64,000 bases of DNA from the NCBI GenBank assembly GCA_902793635.1, contig CADBEA010000001.1:1-64000 (forward strand). The letters are read 5' to 3'. Positions within the stretch are counted from its first letter, which is position 1; each line of letters opens with the position of its first letter. Below the pieces are notes generated by a model, which saw only the letters and a program-made list of their open reading frames with translations, was not told the origin of the DNA and did no database searches. The stretch comes from an uncultured Erysipelotrichaceae bacterium. GTDB taxonomy: Bacteria; Bacillota_I; Bacilli_A; Erysipelotrichales; Erysipelotrichaceae. The position numbers were made by a program, and so were the translations under genes. This document shows, in pieces, positions 45,010-55,552 of the stretch.

Positions 45010-45038
45010 GGCGAAAATCGATTGGATTTCCGCCTTTT
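45010..45038 (+). terminator. Terminator after barstar
   Basis: Arms GGCGAAAATC/GATTTCCGCC with one mismatch around GATTG, followed by TTTT. Confidence 0.7.
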
Positions 45039-45069
45039 AAAATTTAACGAAAATCCTTATAAAATGTGC

Positions 45070-45098
45070 TTGCAAAGGGTATTTTCGGGTGGTAATAT
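45070..45098 (+). promoter_or_regulatory. S10 operon promoter
   Basis: TTGCAA (45070-45075), 17-base spacer and TAATAT (45093-45098) with an extended TGG before it. Confidence 0.8.
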
Positions 45099-45104
45099 AT
45101 TGAA

Positions 45105-45226
45105 GCACTCGCGTAGACGTGGGAGGTTGCCGGCACGCCGAAATGCGTTGTCACGGTAAGCGTGATAACCGGGGAATTTCCACTGAGCGATCCCGAAGAG
45201 GGAGTGAATATAAGGAGGAAAAATTC
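45105..45226 (+). promoter_or_regulatory. S10 operon 5' leader
   Basis: About 120 bases before rpsJ with several stems (TTGTCACG with CGTGATAA, and CGTGGGAGGTTGCC near the start). Its position fits the L4-regulated leader known upstream of many rpsJ genes; the match is positional and by motif look only. Confidence 0.45.
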
Positions 45227-45538
45227 ATGGCAAAGAACTCTGTAAGAATTCGTCTGAAGGCTTACGAGAACAGAAGTTTGGATGCAGCCAGCGAAAAGAT
45301 CGTCAGCACTGCTACAAACCACGGCGCAAAGAAAATCGTCGGACCTGTTCCGCTGCCGACAGAACGCGAAGTCATCACAGTACTTCGTGCAGTACACAAG
45401 TACAAGGACTCTCGTGAGCAGTTTGAGATCCGTACACACAAGAGACTGATCGAAATCATCGGCCCAAGCGCTGAAACGATCGATGCCCTGAGCAGACTGG
45501 ATCTGCCGTCCGGTGTCGACATTGAGATCAAACTTTAA
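45227..45538 (+). CDS. rpsJ: 30S ribosomal protein S10
   Basis: 103 residues starting [16 protein letters not shown], with GPVPLPTE and HKRLIEI. GGAGG precedes ATG 45227; the longer in-frame extension to 45119 runs through the leader and is not used. First gene of the S10 operon. Confidence 0.98.
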   Translation: MAKNSVRIRLKAYENRSLDAASEKIVSTATNHGAKKIVGPVPLPTEREVITVLRAVHKYKDSREQFEIRTHKRLIEIIGPSAETIDALSRLDLPSGVDIEIKL

Positions 45539-45559
45539 GGAAAGGACCGGTGAATACAG

Positions 45560-46243
45560 ATGAAAGGTATTTTAGGACGTAAGCTCGGTATGACACAGGT
45601 CTTTACAACTGACGGCGAACTGATTCCGGTTACCGTTGTTGAAGTAAAACCGAATGTCGTATTGCAGAAGAAAACAAACGAGACAGATGGTTACGAAGCA
45701 ATTCAGCTTGGCTACGAAGATGTCAAGGAACATCGCGCAAACAAGCCGGCCATCGGTCACGCAAAAAAAGCCAACACAGCTCCGAAGCATTACATCAGAG
45801 AAATCAAGGCTGATGAAATGATGGATCTGGAAGTCGGCGCAGAAGTAAAGGCTGATCTGTTCAAGGCTGGCGACCTGGTAGATGTCCAGGGCATCAGCAA
45901 GGGACACGGCTATACAGGAACGATCGCGCGTTACAACGCACACCGCGGACCGGAATCCCACGGTGGTTCCAAGAACGTAAGACACATCGGTTCTCTGGCT
46001 ACGACCGGACGTAACAACGGCCGTATCGAGAAGAACACACCGATGCCGGGTCACGATGGTGTCTACACAACAACAAACCAGAACCTGACAGTCATCAAGG
46101 TTGATGCTGAAGAAGGTTACATCCTGGTCAAGGGCAACGTCCCGGGACCGAAGAGAGGTCTGGTTATGATCAAGACAACCGTTAAGCCGGTTAAAGAAAC
46201 AGCAGCTGTTGAACTGGTCAACTATGCTGAAGAAGGAAAGTAA
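45560..46243 (+). CDS. rplC: 50S ribosomal protein L3
   Basis: 227 residues, MKGILGRKLGMTQVF start, VEVKPNVVLQKK, GHGYTGTIARYNAHRGPESHG and PGPKRGLVMIKTTVK. Binds 23S rRNA near the peptidyl transferase centre. Confidence 0.98.
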   Translation: MKGILGRKLGMTQVFTTDGELIPVTVVEVKPNVVLQKKTNETDGYEAIQLGYEDVKEHRANKPAIGHAKKANTAPKHYIREIKADEMMDLEVGAEVKADLFKAGDLVDVQGISKGHGYTGTIARYNAHRGPESHGGSKNVRHIGSLATTGRNNGRIEKNTPMPGHDGVYTTTNQNLTVIKVDAEEGYILVKGNVPGPKRGLVMIKTTVKPVKETAAVELVNYAEEGK

Positions 46244-46256
46244 GAGGAGGTAAACG

Positions 46257-46886
46257 ATGTCAAAGGTTGATGTATACAATCAGAAAGCCGAGGTCGTTAA
46301 GTCCGTCGAGCTGTCTGACGCTGTCTTCGGAATCGTTCCGAATCAGCAGGCTATCTATGATGCGGTCCTCGTCTACCTCGCCGGTTTAAGACAGGGAACA
46401 CATTCCACAAAAACAAGAGCGTTTGTATCCGGAACAGGTAAGAAGCCGTTCCGTCAGAAGGGTACAGGCCGCGCCCGTCAGGGTTCCACAAGAGCTACAC
46501 AGTGGAGACATGGCGCTATCGCATTCGGCCCGCATCCGCGTAAGTACAACCTCAAGATGAACCGCAAGGTCCGTCAGCTGGCTCTTCGTTCCGCGCTGAG
46601 CGACAAGTTCCAGAACAGCAATCTGACACTGATCGACAATCTGGCATTTGATGAGATCAAGACAAAGAAAGCTGTCGCTCTTCTGGATGCCTTCGGCTTC
46701 GACAGAAAAACACTGTTCGTAGCTGACGCTTCCGAGGACTTCGACAACGCGTATGTTTCCATGAGAAACATTCCGAATGCAATGCTGGTAACTGTTGCAG
46801 GTCTGAACGTTTACGACATTGTCAACGCTGACAAGCTCGTCTTCACAGAAGCTGCCGCAGCCAAAGCAGGGGAGGTATTTGCATAA
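46257..46886 (+). CDS. rplD: 50S ribosomal protein L4
   Basis: 209 residues, with RQGTHSTKTRAFVSGTGKKP and QKGTGRARQGSTRATQWRHG of the L4 loop that lines the exit tunnel. L4 is the usual autogenous regulator of the S10 operon. Stop overlaps the rplW ATG. Confidence 0.98.
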   Translation: MSKVDVYNQKAEVVKSVELSDAVFGIVPNQQAIYDAVLVYLAGLRQGTHSTKTRAFVSGTGKKPFRQKGTGRARQGSTRATQWRHGAIAFGPHPRKYNLKMNRKVRQLALRSALSDKFQNSNLTLIDNLAFDEIKTKKAVALLDAFGFDRKTLFVADASEDFDNAYVSMRNIPNAMLVTVAGLNVYDIVNADKLVFTEAAAAKAGEVFA

Positions 46887-47176
46887 TGAGCGCACGCGAC
46901 ATTATTATCCGCCCGATCGTCACTGAAAAGACAATGAAGATGTCCAGTGATGAAAATAAGATCGCCTTCGTTGTTGACAAGGGCGCCAACAAGGTTTCCG
47001 TTGCTCAGGCAATCAAGGAAATCTACGGCATCACAGCCGAGAAGGTAAACATCGTTAACGTCCATCCTAAGACAAGAAGAGTCGGACGTTATCAGGGAAA
47101 GACAAACGCCTACAAAAAGGCTATCGTCAAGCTGCCGGAAGGCACTTCGATCGATATCTTCGGTACAGAAGAGTAA
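46886..47176 (+). CDS. rplW: 50S ribosomal protein L23
   Basis: 96 residues, IRPIVTEKTMKMS near the start, then VNIVNVHPKTRRVGRY. Forms the tunnel-exit docking site for SRP and trigger factor. Starts at the last base of the L4 stop codon. Confidence 0.98.
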   Translation: MSARDIIIRPIVTEKTMKMSSDENKIAFVVDKGANKVSVAQAIKEIYGITAEKVNIVNVHPKTRRVGRYQGKTNAYKKAIVKLPEGTSIDIFGTEE

Positions 47177-47241
47177 TTGAGAATTAACTATCGGAGGAAC
47201 ATCGCTATCTCCGGACAAAATGCGAAAGGAAAGAAGAGAAA

Positions 47242-48075
47242 ATGGCAATTGTTAAATACAAGCCGACCAGCAACGGCCGCAGAAATATGACCACTCTCAG
47301 CAACGATGTCATTACGGCATCCACACCTGAGAAGAGCCTGCTGAAGCCGCTGAACAAAAAGGCCGGCAGAAACAACACTGGTAAGATCATGACCCGCCAC
47401 CAGGGCGGCGGTGCCAAGCAGAAGTACAGAGTAATCGACTTCAAGAGAAACAAGGACAACGTTCCGGGTAAGGTTGCTACGATCGAGTACGATCCGAACC
47501 GCAACGCCAACATCGCCCTGATCAACTACGCTGACGGCGAAAAGAGATACATCCTTCATCCGGAAGGACTGAAGGTTGGTGACACTGTCATCTCCGGTGA
47601 GGCAGTCGACATCAAGGTCGGCAACGCCATGGAAATGAGAAACATGCCGGATGGTACATTCGTACACAACGTTGAGCTGAAAGCAGGCAAGGGCGGCCAG
47701 ATGGCCAGATCCGCCGGCTGCTCCGCACAGATCCTCGGTTCCGAAGGCAACTTCGTTACCCTGCGTCTGTCTTCCGGTGAAGTACGCCGCGTTCACAGCA
47801 ACTGCCGCGCTACAGTCGGTGTTGTCGGCAACGGTCAGTACAACCTGATCAACTGGGGTAAGGCTGGACGCAATCGTCACAGAGGCATCCGCCCGACCGT
47901 CAGAGGTTCAGCGATGAACCCGGTCGACCATCCGCATGGTGGTGGTGAGGGCCGCGCTCCGATCGGACGTAAGGCTCCGATGACACCGTGGGGCAAGAAA
48001 GCCATGGGTGTCAAGACACGTAATACCAAAGCTCTGTCTAACAAGTACATTGTGAGAAGAAGAAACGGGAAATAA
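47242..48075 (+). CDS. rplB: 50S ribosomal protein L2
   Basis: 277 residues. [29 protein letters not shown], and [17 protein letters not shown], the region with the conserved His near the peptidyl transferase centre. A 65-base gap separates it from rplW. Confidence 0.98.
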   Translation: MAIVKYKPTSNGRRNMTTLSNDVITASTPEKSLLKPLNKKAGRNNTGKIMTRHQGGGAKQKYRVIDFKRNKDNVPGKVATIEYDPNRNANIALINYADGEKRYILHPEGLKVGDTVISGEAVDIKVGNAMEMRNMPDGTFVHNVELKAGKGGQMARSAGCSAQILGSEGNFVTLRLSSGEVRRVHSNCRATVGVVGNGQYNLINWGKAGRNRHRGIRPTVRGSAMNPVDHPHGGGEGRAPIGRKAPMTPWGKKAMGVKTRNTKALSNKYIVRRRNGK

Positions 48076-48095
48076 TTGAAAGGAGAGAATGAATA

Positions 48096-48365
48096 ATGTC
48101 AAGAAGCATTAAAAAGGGTCCGTTCTGTGATGCTTACCTTCTGAAGAAGGTCGAAGCTCTGAACGCTGCCAACAAAAAAGAAGTTATTAAGACATGGTCA
48201 CGCCGTTCGACGATTTTCCCGAGTTTCGTTGAGCATACATTCGCTGTTCACAACGGCAAAGAACATGTTCCTGTCTATGTAACAGAGGATATGGTCGGAC
48301 ACAAGCTCGGTGAATTTGTTCCGACAAGAAAGTTCGGCGGACATGGCGCCGACAAGAAGGGATAA
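48096..48365 (+). CDS. rpsS: 30S ribosomal protein S19
   Basis: 89 residues: [40 protein letters not shown], and [18 protein letters not shown] before the ATG. Confidence 0.98.
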   Translation: MSRSIKKGPFCDAYLLKKVEALNAANKKEVIKTWSRRSTIFPSFVEHTFAVHNGKEHVPVYVTEDMVGHKLGEFVPTRKFGGHGADKKG

Positions 48366-48379
48366 GGAGGTAAGCCGAG

Positions 48380-48715
48380 ATGGATGTAAAAGCAACCGCT
48401 AAAACAGTTCGCAACACACCTCGTAAAGTCCGCCTTGTTCTGGACCTCATCAGAGGCAAGAGTGTTGACGAAGCACTGGCTATCCTGGCCTTCACACCGA
48501 ACCAGTCTGCTACAGCAGTCGCCAAGGTCGTAAAGAGCGCCGCAGCCAATGCGACAAACAACCACCAGCTGAATGCTGAAGACCTGTACGTCAAAGCATG
48601 CTACGCTGACGAAGGTATCACACTGAAGCGTTACATGCCGCGTGCAAAGGGCAGCGCAGCACAGATTTTAAAGAGAACGAGCCACATCACAGTAGTGGTT
48701 TCTGATGAAAGATAA
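48380..48715 (+). CDS. rplV: 50S ribosomal protein L22
   Basis: 111 residues: [32 protein letters not shown] and the tunnel loop [23 protein letters not shown] before ATG. Confidence 0.98.
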   Translation: MDVKATAKTVRNTPRKVRLVLDLIRGKSVDEALAILAFTPNQSATAVAKVVKSAAANATNNHQLNAEDLYVKACYADEGITLKRYMPRAKGSAAQILKRTSHITVVVSDER

Positions 48716-48730
48716 GGGAGGAAGATCGTA

Positions 48731-49531
48731 ATGGGACAGAAAGTTAGCCCGATCGGCATGCGTGTCGGTGTCATCCGTGACTGGGAGTCCAGATGGTACG
48801 CAGATAAAGCTGAATTTGGTGATCTTCTGAACGAAGACATCAAGGTTCGTGAATTCCTGGAAAAGGAATTAAAAGACGCTTACATCTCCAGAGTTGAGAT
48901 TGAGCGTACAGGTAAGAAGGACTGCAAAGTCATCATCCGCTGCGCCCGTCCGGGTGCGGTCGTCGGCAAAGAAGGCGACAAGGACAAGATGGCTGTTCTG
49001 AAGACAAAGCTCGCCAGCCTGACAGGCGGCAAGAACATCAAGATCGATGTTGTCGCTGTTGCCAACCCGGATCTCGACGCACGTCTCGTCGCCCGCAAGA
49101 TCTGCGAACAGTTGGAAGCACGTCAGTCCTTCCGTATTGCCCAGAAGAAGACAATTCAGAGCACAATGCGTGCTGGTGCCAAGGGTATCAAAACGCTGGC
49201 CAAGGGACGTCTTGGCGGTGCTGAAATTGCCCGTTCCGAGGGTTATTCAAGAGGTGTCGTTCCTCTGCACACACTGAGAAGTGATATTGACTATGCCTGC
49301 GAAGAGGCACAGACAACATACGGCAAGCTGGGCGTTAAAGTCTGGATCTGCCGCGGTGAAGTTCTGCCTGGCCAGATGGTCAAGGAACCGGAAGCACCGG
49401 CTCGTGCACCGAGAGGCGACCGCAGAAACGGCAGAAGAAATCCGCGTGACGGTCAGAGAAGACCTGCCCGCCGCCCGGCAAATGCTGAAGCAGCCAAGCC
49501 GGCTGCACCTGCCGAAGGAGGTAACGAGTAA
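48731..49531 (+). CDS. rpsC: 30S ribosomal protein S3
   Basis: 266 residues. [20 protein letters not shown] start, KH domain with GxxG (VGKEGDKDK), and a C-terminal extension of about 45 residues rich in Arg, Ala and Pro ([12 protein letters not shown]). That tail is longer than in E. coli (233 aa). Confidence 0.98.
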   Translation: MGQKVSPIGMRVGVIRDWESRWYADKAEFGDLLNEDIKVREFLEKELKDAYISRVEIERTGKKDCKVIIRCARPGAVVGKEGDKDKMAVLKTKLASLTGGKNIKIDVVAVANPDLDARLVARKICEQLEARQSFRIAQKKTIQSTMRAGAKGIKTLAKGRLGGAEIARSEGYSRGVVPLHTLRSDIDYACEEAQTTYGKLGVKVWICRGEVLPGQMVKEPEAPARAPRGDRRNGRRNPRDGQRRPARRPANAEAAKPAAPAEGGNE

Positions 49532-49533
49532 TT

Positions 49534-49953
49534 ATGTTAATGCCTAACAGAACGAAATACAGAAGACCGCATCGTCTGAGCTATGAAGGACGTGCAAAGG
49601 CCGGCCGTTCCGTAACATTCGGTGAATTCGGACTTGTTGCCGACGAAGGCGGATATATCAGCAGCGCGCAGCTCGAGGCTGCCCGTGTCGCCATGACTCG
49701 TTATATGAACCGTGGCGGTAAAGTTTGGATCAAAGTATTCCCGCAGCTTGCCAGAACCAAGAAGCCTCTGGAAGTTCGTATGGGTTCCGGTAAAGGTGCT
49801 CCGGATCACTGGGTAGCAGTAGCTCAGAAGGGCCGCGTACTCTTCGAGGTTGCCGGTGTTTCCGAAGAAGTTGCAAGAGAAGCATTGAGACTTGCCGCAA
49901 ACAAGCTCTGCGTCAAGACCCGCTTCGTTAAGAAAGGCGAGGAGGAGAAGTAA
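49534..49953 (+). CDS. rplP: 50S ribosomal protein L16
   Basis: 139 residues. [20 protein letters not shown], then GFRPxxx-type SRP region [29 protein letters not shown] at 49516-49522 lies before the ATG at 49534. Confidence 0.98.
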   Translation: MLMPNRTKYRRPHRLSYEGRAKAGRSVTFGEFGLVADEGGYISSAQLEAARVAMTRYMNRGGKVWIKVFPQLARTKKPLEVRMGSGKGAPDHWVAVAQKGRVLFEVAGVSEEVAREALRLAANKLCVKTRFVKKGEEEK

Positions 49954-49955
49954 TC

Positions 49956-50156
49956 ATGAATGTGAAAGAAGTCAGAGATCTGAGCAACGAAGAACTCGAG
50001 AAGGAAATCACATCCCTGAAGGAAGAACTGTACACACTGCGTTTTGCGCAGGCTACAGGCAGCCTTGAGAATCCTGCTCGTATCAAAGATATCAAAAAGA
50101 CAATCGCCCGCATTAAGACCGTCATCACAGAACGCGCCAATGCGCAGGCTAAGTAA
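49956..50156 (+). CDS. rpmC: 50S ribosomal protein L29
   Basis: 66 residues: [38 protein letters not shown] and [12 protein letters not shown]. Two bases after rplP. Confidence 0.97.
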   Translation: MNVKEVRDLSNEELEKEITSLKEELYTLRFAQATGSLENPARIKDIKKTIARIKTVITERANAQAK

Positions 50157-50171
50157 AGGAGGGCATAGAAC

Positions 50172-50432
50172 ATGGAAAGAAACAGACGTAAGGTCCTTCG
50201 CGGAACAGTAGTATCCGACAAGATGGACAAGACAGTCGTCGTTGAGATCACCACTAAGAAGAGCCATCCTTTATATGGAAGACAGGTTAAATACACAACC
50301 CGTTTCAAGGCTCATGACGAAAACAACGAAGCCAAGGTCGGTGACGTTGTTGAAGTAATGGAAACAAGACCGTTAAGCAAGGATAAGCATTTCCGTCTGG
50401 TCAAGATCGTCCAGAAGGCAGTAATTCTTTAA
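50172..50432 (+). CDS. rpsQ: 30S ribosomal protein S17
   Basis: 86 residues: [40 protein letters not shown] and [19 protein letters not shown] fold. Confidence 0.97.
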   Translation: MERNRRKVLRGTVVSDKMDKTVVVEITTKKSHPLYGRQVKYTTRFKAHDENNEAKVGDVVEVMETRPLSKDKHFRLVKIVQKAVIL

Positions 50433-50450
50433 GCACAGGAGGAGAAAGCT

Positions 50451-50819
50451 ATGATTCAGAATGAAACAAGATTGAACGTCGCTGACAATACCGGTGCTAA
50501 GGAAGTACTGGTTATCAGATGCTTGGGCGGCAGTAAGCGCAAGAGCGCTACGATCGGTGACATCGTTGTCTGCGCAGTCAAGAAGGCTTCCCCGAACGGA
50601 TCCGTTAAGGAAGGCCAGGTAGTCAAGTGTGTCATCGCCCGTACAGTATATGGTGTACGCCGTAACAACGGTTCATACATCAAATTCGATGATAACGCAG
50701 CAGTTATCATTAAAGATGATCTGACACCGGTCGGAACACGTATCTTCGGCCCTGTCGCAAGAGAACTCCGTGACAAGGGATTCATGAAGATCGTTTCCCT
50801 GGCACCGGAAGTCTTATAA
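50451..50819 (+). CDS. rplN: 50S ribosomal protein L14
   Basis: 122 residues: [56 protein letters not shown] before ATG. Confidence 0.98.
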   Translation: MIQNETRLNVADNTGAKEVLVIRCLGGSKRKSATIGDIVVCAVKKASPNGSVKEGQVVKCVIARTVYGVRRNNGSYIKFDDNAAVIIKDDLTPVGTRIFGPVARELRDKGFMKIVSLAPEVL

Positions 50820-50834
50820 GGAGGAACCGTTGAT

Positions 50835-51161
50835 ATGAAAATCAAAACAGGCGATACAGTAAAGGTCATCAGCGGCCACTATAAGGGAACTGTCAGTGAA
50901 GTTAAGGCAGTTGATCCGAAAAACAACAAGGTCATCGTTGAAGGCGTCAACATGATCAAGAAATCTTTAAAACCAAGTCAGCAGAATCCGGAAGGCGGCA
51001 TCGTCGAGAAAGAAGCTCCGATCGATGCTTCCAACGTCATGCTGTACGACAAGAAAGCCAAGGCCGCAAGCCGTGTTGGCTATAAATTCAACGAAAAGGG
51101 CGAAAAGAAGAGAGTCTTCAAGAAGTCCGGTGAAGAAGTAGATAAGGGAGGCAAGAAATAA
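50835..51161 (+). CDS. rplX: 50S ribosomal protein L24
   Basis: 108 residues. KOW motif region [21 protein letters not shown]-terminal Lys/Arg-rich end. Its TAA overlaps the rplE ATG by one base. Confidence 0.97.
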   Translation: MKIKTGDTVKVISGHYKGTVSEVKAVDPKNNKVIVEGVNMIKKSLKPSQQNPEGGIVEKEAPIDASNVMLYDKKAKAASRVGYKFNEKGEKKRVFKKSGEEVDKGGKK

Positions 51162-51700
51162 TGACACGTCTCGAAGAAAAATATACCGAACAGGTCAAGC
51201 CTTCCCTGATGAAGGAATTCAACTACTCCAGCGTTATGGAAGCTCCGAAGCTGGTCAAGGTCGTCATCAACATGGGTGTCGGTGATGCCATTGCCAATCC
51301 GAAAGCTCTCGATGAAGCAGTTGAAGAACTGACACAGATTGCCGGTCAGAAGCCGGTCATCACAAAAGCCAAGAAGTCCATCGCAAACTTCAAGCTGCGT
51401 GAAGGCATGCCGATTGGCTGCAAAGTTACTCTCCGCGGCGACAGAATGTATGAATTCCTCGACAAACTGATGAACGCATCTCTGCCGCGTGTCCGTGACT
51501 TCCACGGTGTCAGTGCCACAGCCTTCGACGGCCGCGGCAACTACACACTCGGTATCAAAGAACAGCTGATCTTCCCGGAAATCAACTTTGACAAAGTCAA
51601 TAAAGTCAGAGGCATGGATATTGTCATCGTTACAACAGCGAAGACAAACAAAGAGGCATACACACTGCTGAAAGAATTAGGTATGCCGTTTGCGAAATAA
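51161..51700 (+). CDS. rplE: 50S ribosomal protein L5
   Basis: 179 residues: [52 protein letters not shown] and [18 protein letters not shown]. Binds 5S rRNA. Confidence 0.98.
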   Translation: MTRLEEKYTEQVKPSLMKEFNYSSVMEAPKLVKVVINMGVGDAIANPKALDEAVEELTQIAGQKPVITKAKKSIANFKLREGMPIGCKVTLRGDRMYEFLDKLMNASLPRVRDFHGVSATAFDGRGNYTLGIKEQLIFPEINFDKVNKVRGMDIVIVTTAKTNKEAYTLLKELGMPFAK

Positions 51701-51715
51701 GGAGGAGAACTGAAC

Positions 51716-51901
51716 ATGGCAAAAACAAGTTTAAAGATCAAGCAGTCACGTCCTGCAAAGTTCTCCACACGTGCTTACACACGCTGCGAGAGATGCGGAC
51801 GTCCGCATTCCGTATTGAGAAAGTACAAAGTGTGCCGTATCTGCTTCAGAGAACTGGCTTACAAAGGCCAGATCCCTGGTGTTAAGAAGGCCAGCTGGTA
51901 A
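51716..51901 (+). CDS. rpsN: 30S ribosomal protein S14, zinc-binding type
   Basis: 61 residues. The two CXXC pairs (CERC and CRIC) bind zinc; ends [18 protein letters not shown]. The short zinc form is typical of Firmicutes (rpsZ/rpsN1). Confidence 0.98.
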   Translation: MAKTSLKIKQSRPAKFSTRAYTRCERCGRPHSVLRKYKVCRICFRELAYKGQIPGVKKASW

Positions 51902-51915
51902 GGAGGTAATTGAAG

Positions 51916-52317
51916 ATGAATATGACAGATCCTATTGCTGATATGCTTACCAGAATCCGTAATGGCTATCAGGCAAAGAAGACAACGGTTGATGTAGCAC
52001 CGTATTCCAAGGTCAAGGCTGAAATCGCCAAGATCCTGAAGAGTGAAGGCTATATCGAAAAGTATGCTGCAGAAGGCGACGGCATCGAAAAGAAGCTCGT
52101 TGTTACTCTGAAGTATGGCGCAAATGATGAAAAGGTCATCAAGGGCATCAAGAGAATCTCCAAGCCGGGTCTCCGCGTTTACGCAAAGGGCGACCAGCTG
52201 CCGAAGGTTCTGAATGGTCTGGGTGTTGCCATCATCTCCACCTCTGAAGGCATGATGACTGACAGAGAAGCAAGAAAGAAGCACGTTGGCGGTGAAGTCA
52301 TCGCTTACGTCTGGTAA
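51916..52317 (+). CDS. rpsH: 30S ribosomal protein S8
   Basis: 133 residues from ATG 51916 (a TTG at 51910 would extend it by 2). [41 protein letters not shown] and [27 protein letters not shown] is 9-10 bases before the ATG. Autogenous regulator of the spc operon in many bacteria. Confidence 0.97.
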   Translation: MNMTDPIADMLTRIRNGYQAKKTTVDVAPYSKVKAEIAKILKSEGYIEKYAAEGDGIEKKLVVTLKYGANDEKVIKGIKRISKPGLRVYAKGDQLPKVLNGLGVAIISTSEGMMTDREARKKHVGGEVIAYVW

Positions 52318-52334
52318 GAGAAAGGAAAAGACAA

Positions 52335-52883
52335 ATGTCACGTATCGGTAATAAAACGATTACCATTCCTGAAGGTGTCGAACTGACTGTCACTGACGGG
52401 AATGAGGTGACTGTGAAGGGTCCTAAGGGAACGCTGACCAGAACGTTCTCCTCATTAATGGACATTACAGTCGAAAACGGTGTTCTCACCGTAAAACGTC
52501 CTAATGAAGAGAAGCACACAAAGCAGCTCCACGGGACAACACGCGCTCTGATCAATGCTATGGTCGAGGGCGTTAACAAGGGTTTCACAAAACAGCTGAA
52601 GATCGTCGGTATCGGTTACCGTGCCGCATTAAGCGGAAACAAACTGACACTGAACGTTGGTTTCTCCCACCCGGTAGAATTCACAGTTCCGTCTGACGTT
52701 ACTGTTGAAGTTCCGGATGCGACAACGATCAACGTTTCCGGCATCGACAAACAGTCTGTCGGACAGTTCGCAGCTGTCGTAAGAGCTACTAAGAAACCTG
52801 AACCTTACGGAGGAAAGGGCATCCGCTATGCTGATGAACATGTACGCCGCAAGGAAGGTAAGACAGCAGCTGCCAAGAAGTAA
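52335..52883 (+). CDS. rplF: 50S ribosomal protein L6
   Basis: 182 residues: [51 protein letters not shown] and [20 protein letters not shown] near the end. Confidence 0.98.
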   Translation: MSRIGNKTITIPEGVELTVTDGNEVTVKGPKGTLTRTFSSLMDITVENGVLTVKRPNEEKHTKQLHGTTRALINAMVEGVNKGFTKQLKIVGIGYRAALSGNKLTLNVGFSHPVEFTVPSDVTVEVPDATTINVSGIDKQSVGQFAAVVRATKKPEPYGGKGIRYADEHVRRKEGKTAAAKK

Positions 52884-52901
52884 TGGGAAGGAGAGAGAAA
52901 A

Positions 52902-53258
52902 ATGCTGAAGAATACTAAGAAAAATGAAGAACGTATTCGCCGTCACAAGCGTGTACGTAAAGTTGTCAACGGCACTCCCGACTGCCCAAGACTGAACGTG
53001 TTCCGTTCCAATGCCAACATTTATGCACAGGTTATTGACGATACAACAGGCAATACACTGTGTGCAGCAAGTTCCCTGGAACTGAAGCTGGAAAATGGCG
53101 GCAACATTGAAGCGGCCAAGAAGGTTGGCGAAGCGATCGCCAGGAAATGCCTTGAAAAGAATATCGATTCCGTACGCTTTGACCGCGGCGGATATGTCTA
53201 TCACGGAAGAGTTCAGGCTCTGGCGGATGCCGCAAGAGAAGCTGGACTGAAGTTCTGA
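52902..53258 (+). CDS. rplR: 50S ribosomal protein L18
   Basis: 118 residues: [40 protein letters not shown] and [20 protein letters not shown]. Binds 5S rRNA. Confidence 0.98.
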   Translation: MLKNTKKNEERIRRHKRVRKVVNGTPDCPRLNVFRSNANIYAQVIDDTTGNTLCAASSLELKLENGGNIEAAKKVGEAIARKCLEKNIDSVRFDRGGYVYHGRVQALADAAREAGLKF

Positions 53259-53278
53259 GGAAGGGGAGTACAGAGAGA

Positions 53279-53797
53279 ATGGCAAACGAAAGAAAAACAT
53301 TCAGAAGACGCGAACCGAAAGAGTTCGAAGACGTAGTAGTCTCCATCAACCGTGTAAGTAAGACTGTTAAGGGTGGACGCAGAATGCGTTTCGCTGCTCT
53401 GGTTGTTGTCGGCGACAAGAAAGGCCGTGTCGGCTTCGGCATGGGCAAGGCCGCTGAAGTTCCTGATGCAATCAAGAAGGCAACAGAAGCAGCTACAAAG
53501 AGCGTATTCAGAGTAAACCTTGTTGATGACAACCGTACTGTACCGCACAGTGCTGTCGGAACACATGGCGCAAGCCAGGTATTCCTCGCACCTGCTGCTC
53601 CTGGTACCGGTGTTATCGCAGGTGGTGCTGTCCGTTCTATCCTCGAACTGGCCGGTGTCAGCGATGTTCTGTCCAAGGTTATCGGCAGCCGTACATCCGT
53701 AAACGTTGTTTATGCAACACTGGATGCACTGAAGGGTATGCGCACAGTTGATGATATTGCTAAGCTCCGCGATAAGAAAGTCGCTGAGATTCGATAA
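53279..53797 (+). CDS. rpsE: 30S ribosomal protein S5
   Basis: 172 residues. [39 protein letters not shown] and [26 protein letters not shown] before ATG. The next gene is rplO directly: rpmD, normally here, is missing. Confidence 0.98.
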   Translation: MANERKTFRRREPKEFEDVVVSINRVSKTVKGGRRMRFAALVVVGDKKGRVGFGMGKAAEVPDAIKKATEAATKSVFRVNLVDDNRTVPHSAVGTHGASQVFLAPAAPGTGVIAGGAVRSILELAGVSDVLSKVIGSRTSVNVVYATLDALKGMRTVDDIAKLRDKKVAEIR

Positions 53798-53809
53798 GGA
53801 GGTACTCTG

Positions 53810-54250
53810 ATGAAATTAAACGAACTGAAAGCCAATGAAGGTGCTCGTTTCACATCCAAGCGTATTGGCCGTGGACAGGGCTCCGGTAACGGCAAAACTG
53901 CCGGCAAAGGCCAGAAGGGTCAGAACTCCAGAAGCGGCGGCGGCGTCGCAATCGGTTTTGAAGGCGGACAGACACCGTTCTTCAAGAGAATGCCGAAGAG
54001 AGGTTTCACAAACTTTACCCGTAAAGAATATGCTGTAGTCAACGTTGAAGATCTGAACAAGTTCGAAGACGGTGCCGAGGTTGATTTCGCTGCATTAAAG
54101 GCAGCCGGCCTTGTTAAGAAGCATCTCGACGGCGTGAAGGTCCTCGGATCAGGCAAACTTGAAAAGAAACTGACTGTCAAGGCAGTCAAGTTCTCCAAGA
54201 GCGCCGCAAAGGCGATTGAAGAAGCGGGCGGAAAAGTAGAGGTACTCTAA
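53810..54250 (+). CDS. rplO: 50S ribosomal protein L15
   Basis: 146 residues: [60 protein letters not shown]. It starts 12 bases after rpsE. Confidence 0.98.
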   Translation: MKLNELKANEGARFTSKRIGRGQGSGNGKTAGKGQKGQNSRSGGGVAIGFEGGQTPFFKRMPKRGFTNFTRKEYAVVNVEDLNKFEDGAEVDFAALKAAGLVKKHLDGVKVLGSGKLEKKLTVKAVKFSKSAAKAIEEAGGKVEVL

Positions 54251-54251
54251 G

Positions 54252-55535
54252 ATGTGGCATACATTCACCAGCTTGCTGAAGAATAAAGAGACACGGAATC
54301 GTATTCTCTTTACCCTGGCAATGCTGTTGATCTATCGCATCGGTTCCGCTATTCCAGTCCCAGGTGTTGACGCCACAGCACTGAGCAATCAGCTTTCCGA
54401 GAACGGCATCCTTGGCATTATGAACATGCTGGGCGGCGGCGCTCTGGAAAGACTGTCAGTATTCGCCATGGGTATCGGCCCATACATCACTTCAAGCATT
54501 ATCATTCAGCTGCTGTCGATGGATGTCATTCCGGCTCTGACCGAAATGGCAAAATCCGGTCAGACCGGCCGACAGCAGATGGATCGCATTACCAGATATC
54601 TGGCAGTTGTCCTGTCGTTTGTACAGGGTCTGTCACTGGTATATATGTTTGACAAACAGTACGGAATTCTTGAGAATTCCGCCATGTCCGGATATCTGTT
54701 CACCGCAACCGTTATGACAGCTGGTACGATGTTCCTGCTGTGGATCGGTGACAGAATTTCCATGAAAGGCATCGGCAACGGCATCTCGATGATTATCTTC
54801 TCGGGTATCGTTTCCAACATGCCGGCATCGTTCGCACAGGTCTACAACATCCTGGCGGGCGGTACCACACAGGGTGAACTGTTCAACGGTATTCTGCAGT
54901 TCGTTCTGTACTGTGTGCTGTATCTATTCATTGTAATCTTTGTTATTATTATGGAGACAGCAGTGAGAAAGATTCCGATTCAGTACACAAACAGTTCCAG
55001 TATCCGCGGCGGCAGCGATATTACATTCCTTCCGCTTAAGATAAACAGTGCATCGGTCATTCCTGTCATCTTCGCTCAGTCGATCATGACAGCACCTCAG
55101 ATCATCATCAGTTTCTTCAATACCGACCTGTATCAGAAACTGAGCAGCTTCCTGTCCCTCAACGGATGGGTTGGTCTGACGATCTATGCAGTGTTAACAG
55201 TCCTGTTTACGTTCTTCTACACAGACCTGCAGGTAGATCCGGACAAGATGGCTGAAAATCTCAGCAAGTCCGGCGCTTATATCCCAGGCATCCGTCCGGG
55301 AAATGAGACAAAGACATATCTGCACAAAGTGCTGAACCGTATCACGGTATTAGGCGCGGCCGCTCTGGTTGTTGTCGCCATCATACCGTATCTGCTTCCA
55401 ATGTTTACTTCACTGCCCCAGAGCACTGCGATTGGCGGAACCGGCATTATCATTGTTGTCGGTGTAGCTATGGAAACATATGCTCAGCTGAAAGGCCAGC
55501 TTACGCAAAAACAGTATCAGGGGTTCCTTAAATAA
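54252..55535 (+). CDS. secY: Protein translocase subunit SecY
   Basis: 427 residues with ten membrane helices. NRILFTLAMLLIYRIGSAIP near the N-terminus, FAMGIGPYITSSIIIQLL, and the loop IRPGNETKTYL. The channel of the Sec translocon. Starts one base after rplO stop; no SD is visible beyond the upstream GAGGTACT. Confidence 0.97.
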   Translation: MWHTFTSLLKNKETRNRILFTLAMLLIYRIGSAIPVPGVDATALSNQLSENGILGIMNMLGGGALERLSVFAMGIGPYITSSIIIQLLSMDVIPALTEMAKSGQTGRQQMDRITRYLAVVLSFVQGLSLVYMFDKQYGILENSAMSGYLFTATVMTAGTMFLLWIGDRISMKGIGNGISMIIFSGIVSNMPASFAQVYNILAGGTTQGELFNGILQFVLYCVLYLFIVIFVIIMETAVRKIPIQYTNSSSIRGGSDITFLPLKINSASVIPVIFAQSIMTAPQIIISFFNTDLYQKLSSFLSLNGWVGLTIYAVLTVLFTFFYTDLQVDPDKMAENLSKSGAYIPGIRPGNETKTYLHKVLNRITVLGAAALVVVAIIPYLLPMFTSLPQSTAIGGTGIIIVVGVAMETYAQLKGQLTQKQYQGFLK

Positions 55536-55552
55536 ACATAGGAGGAAAACTT

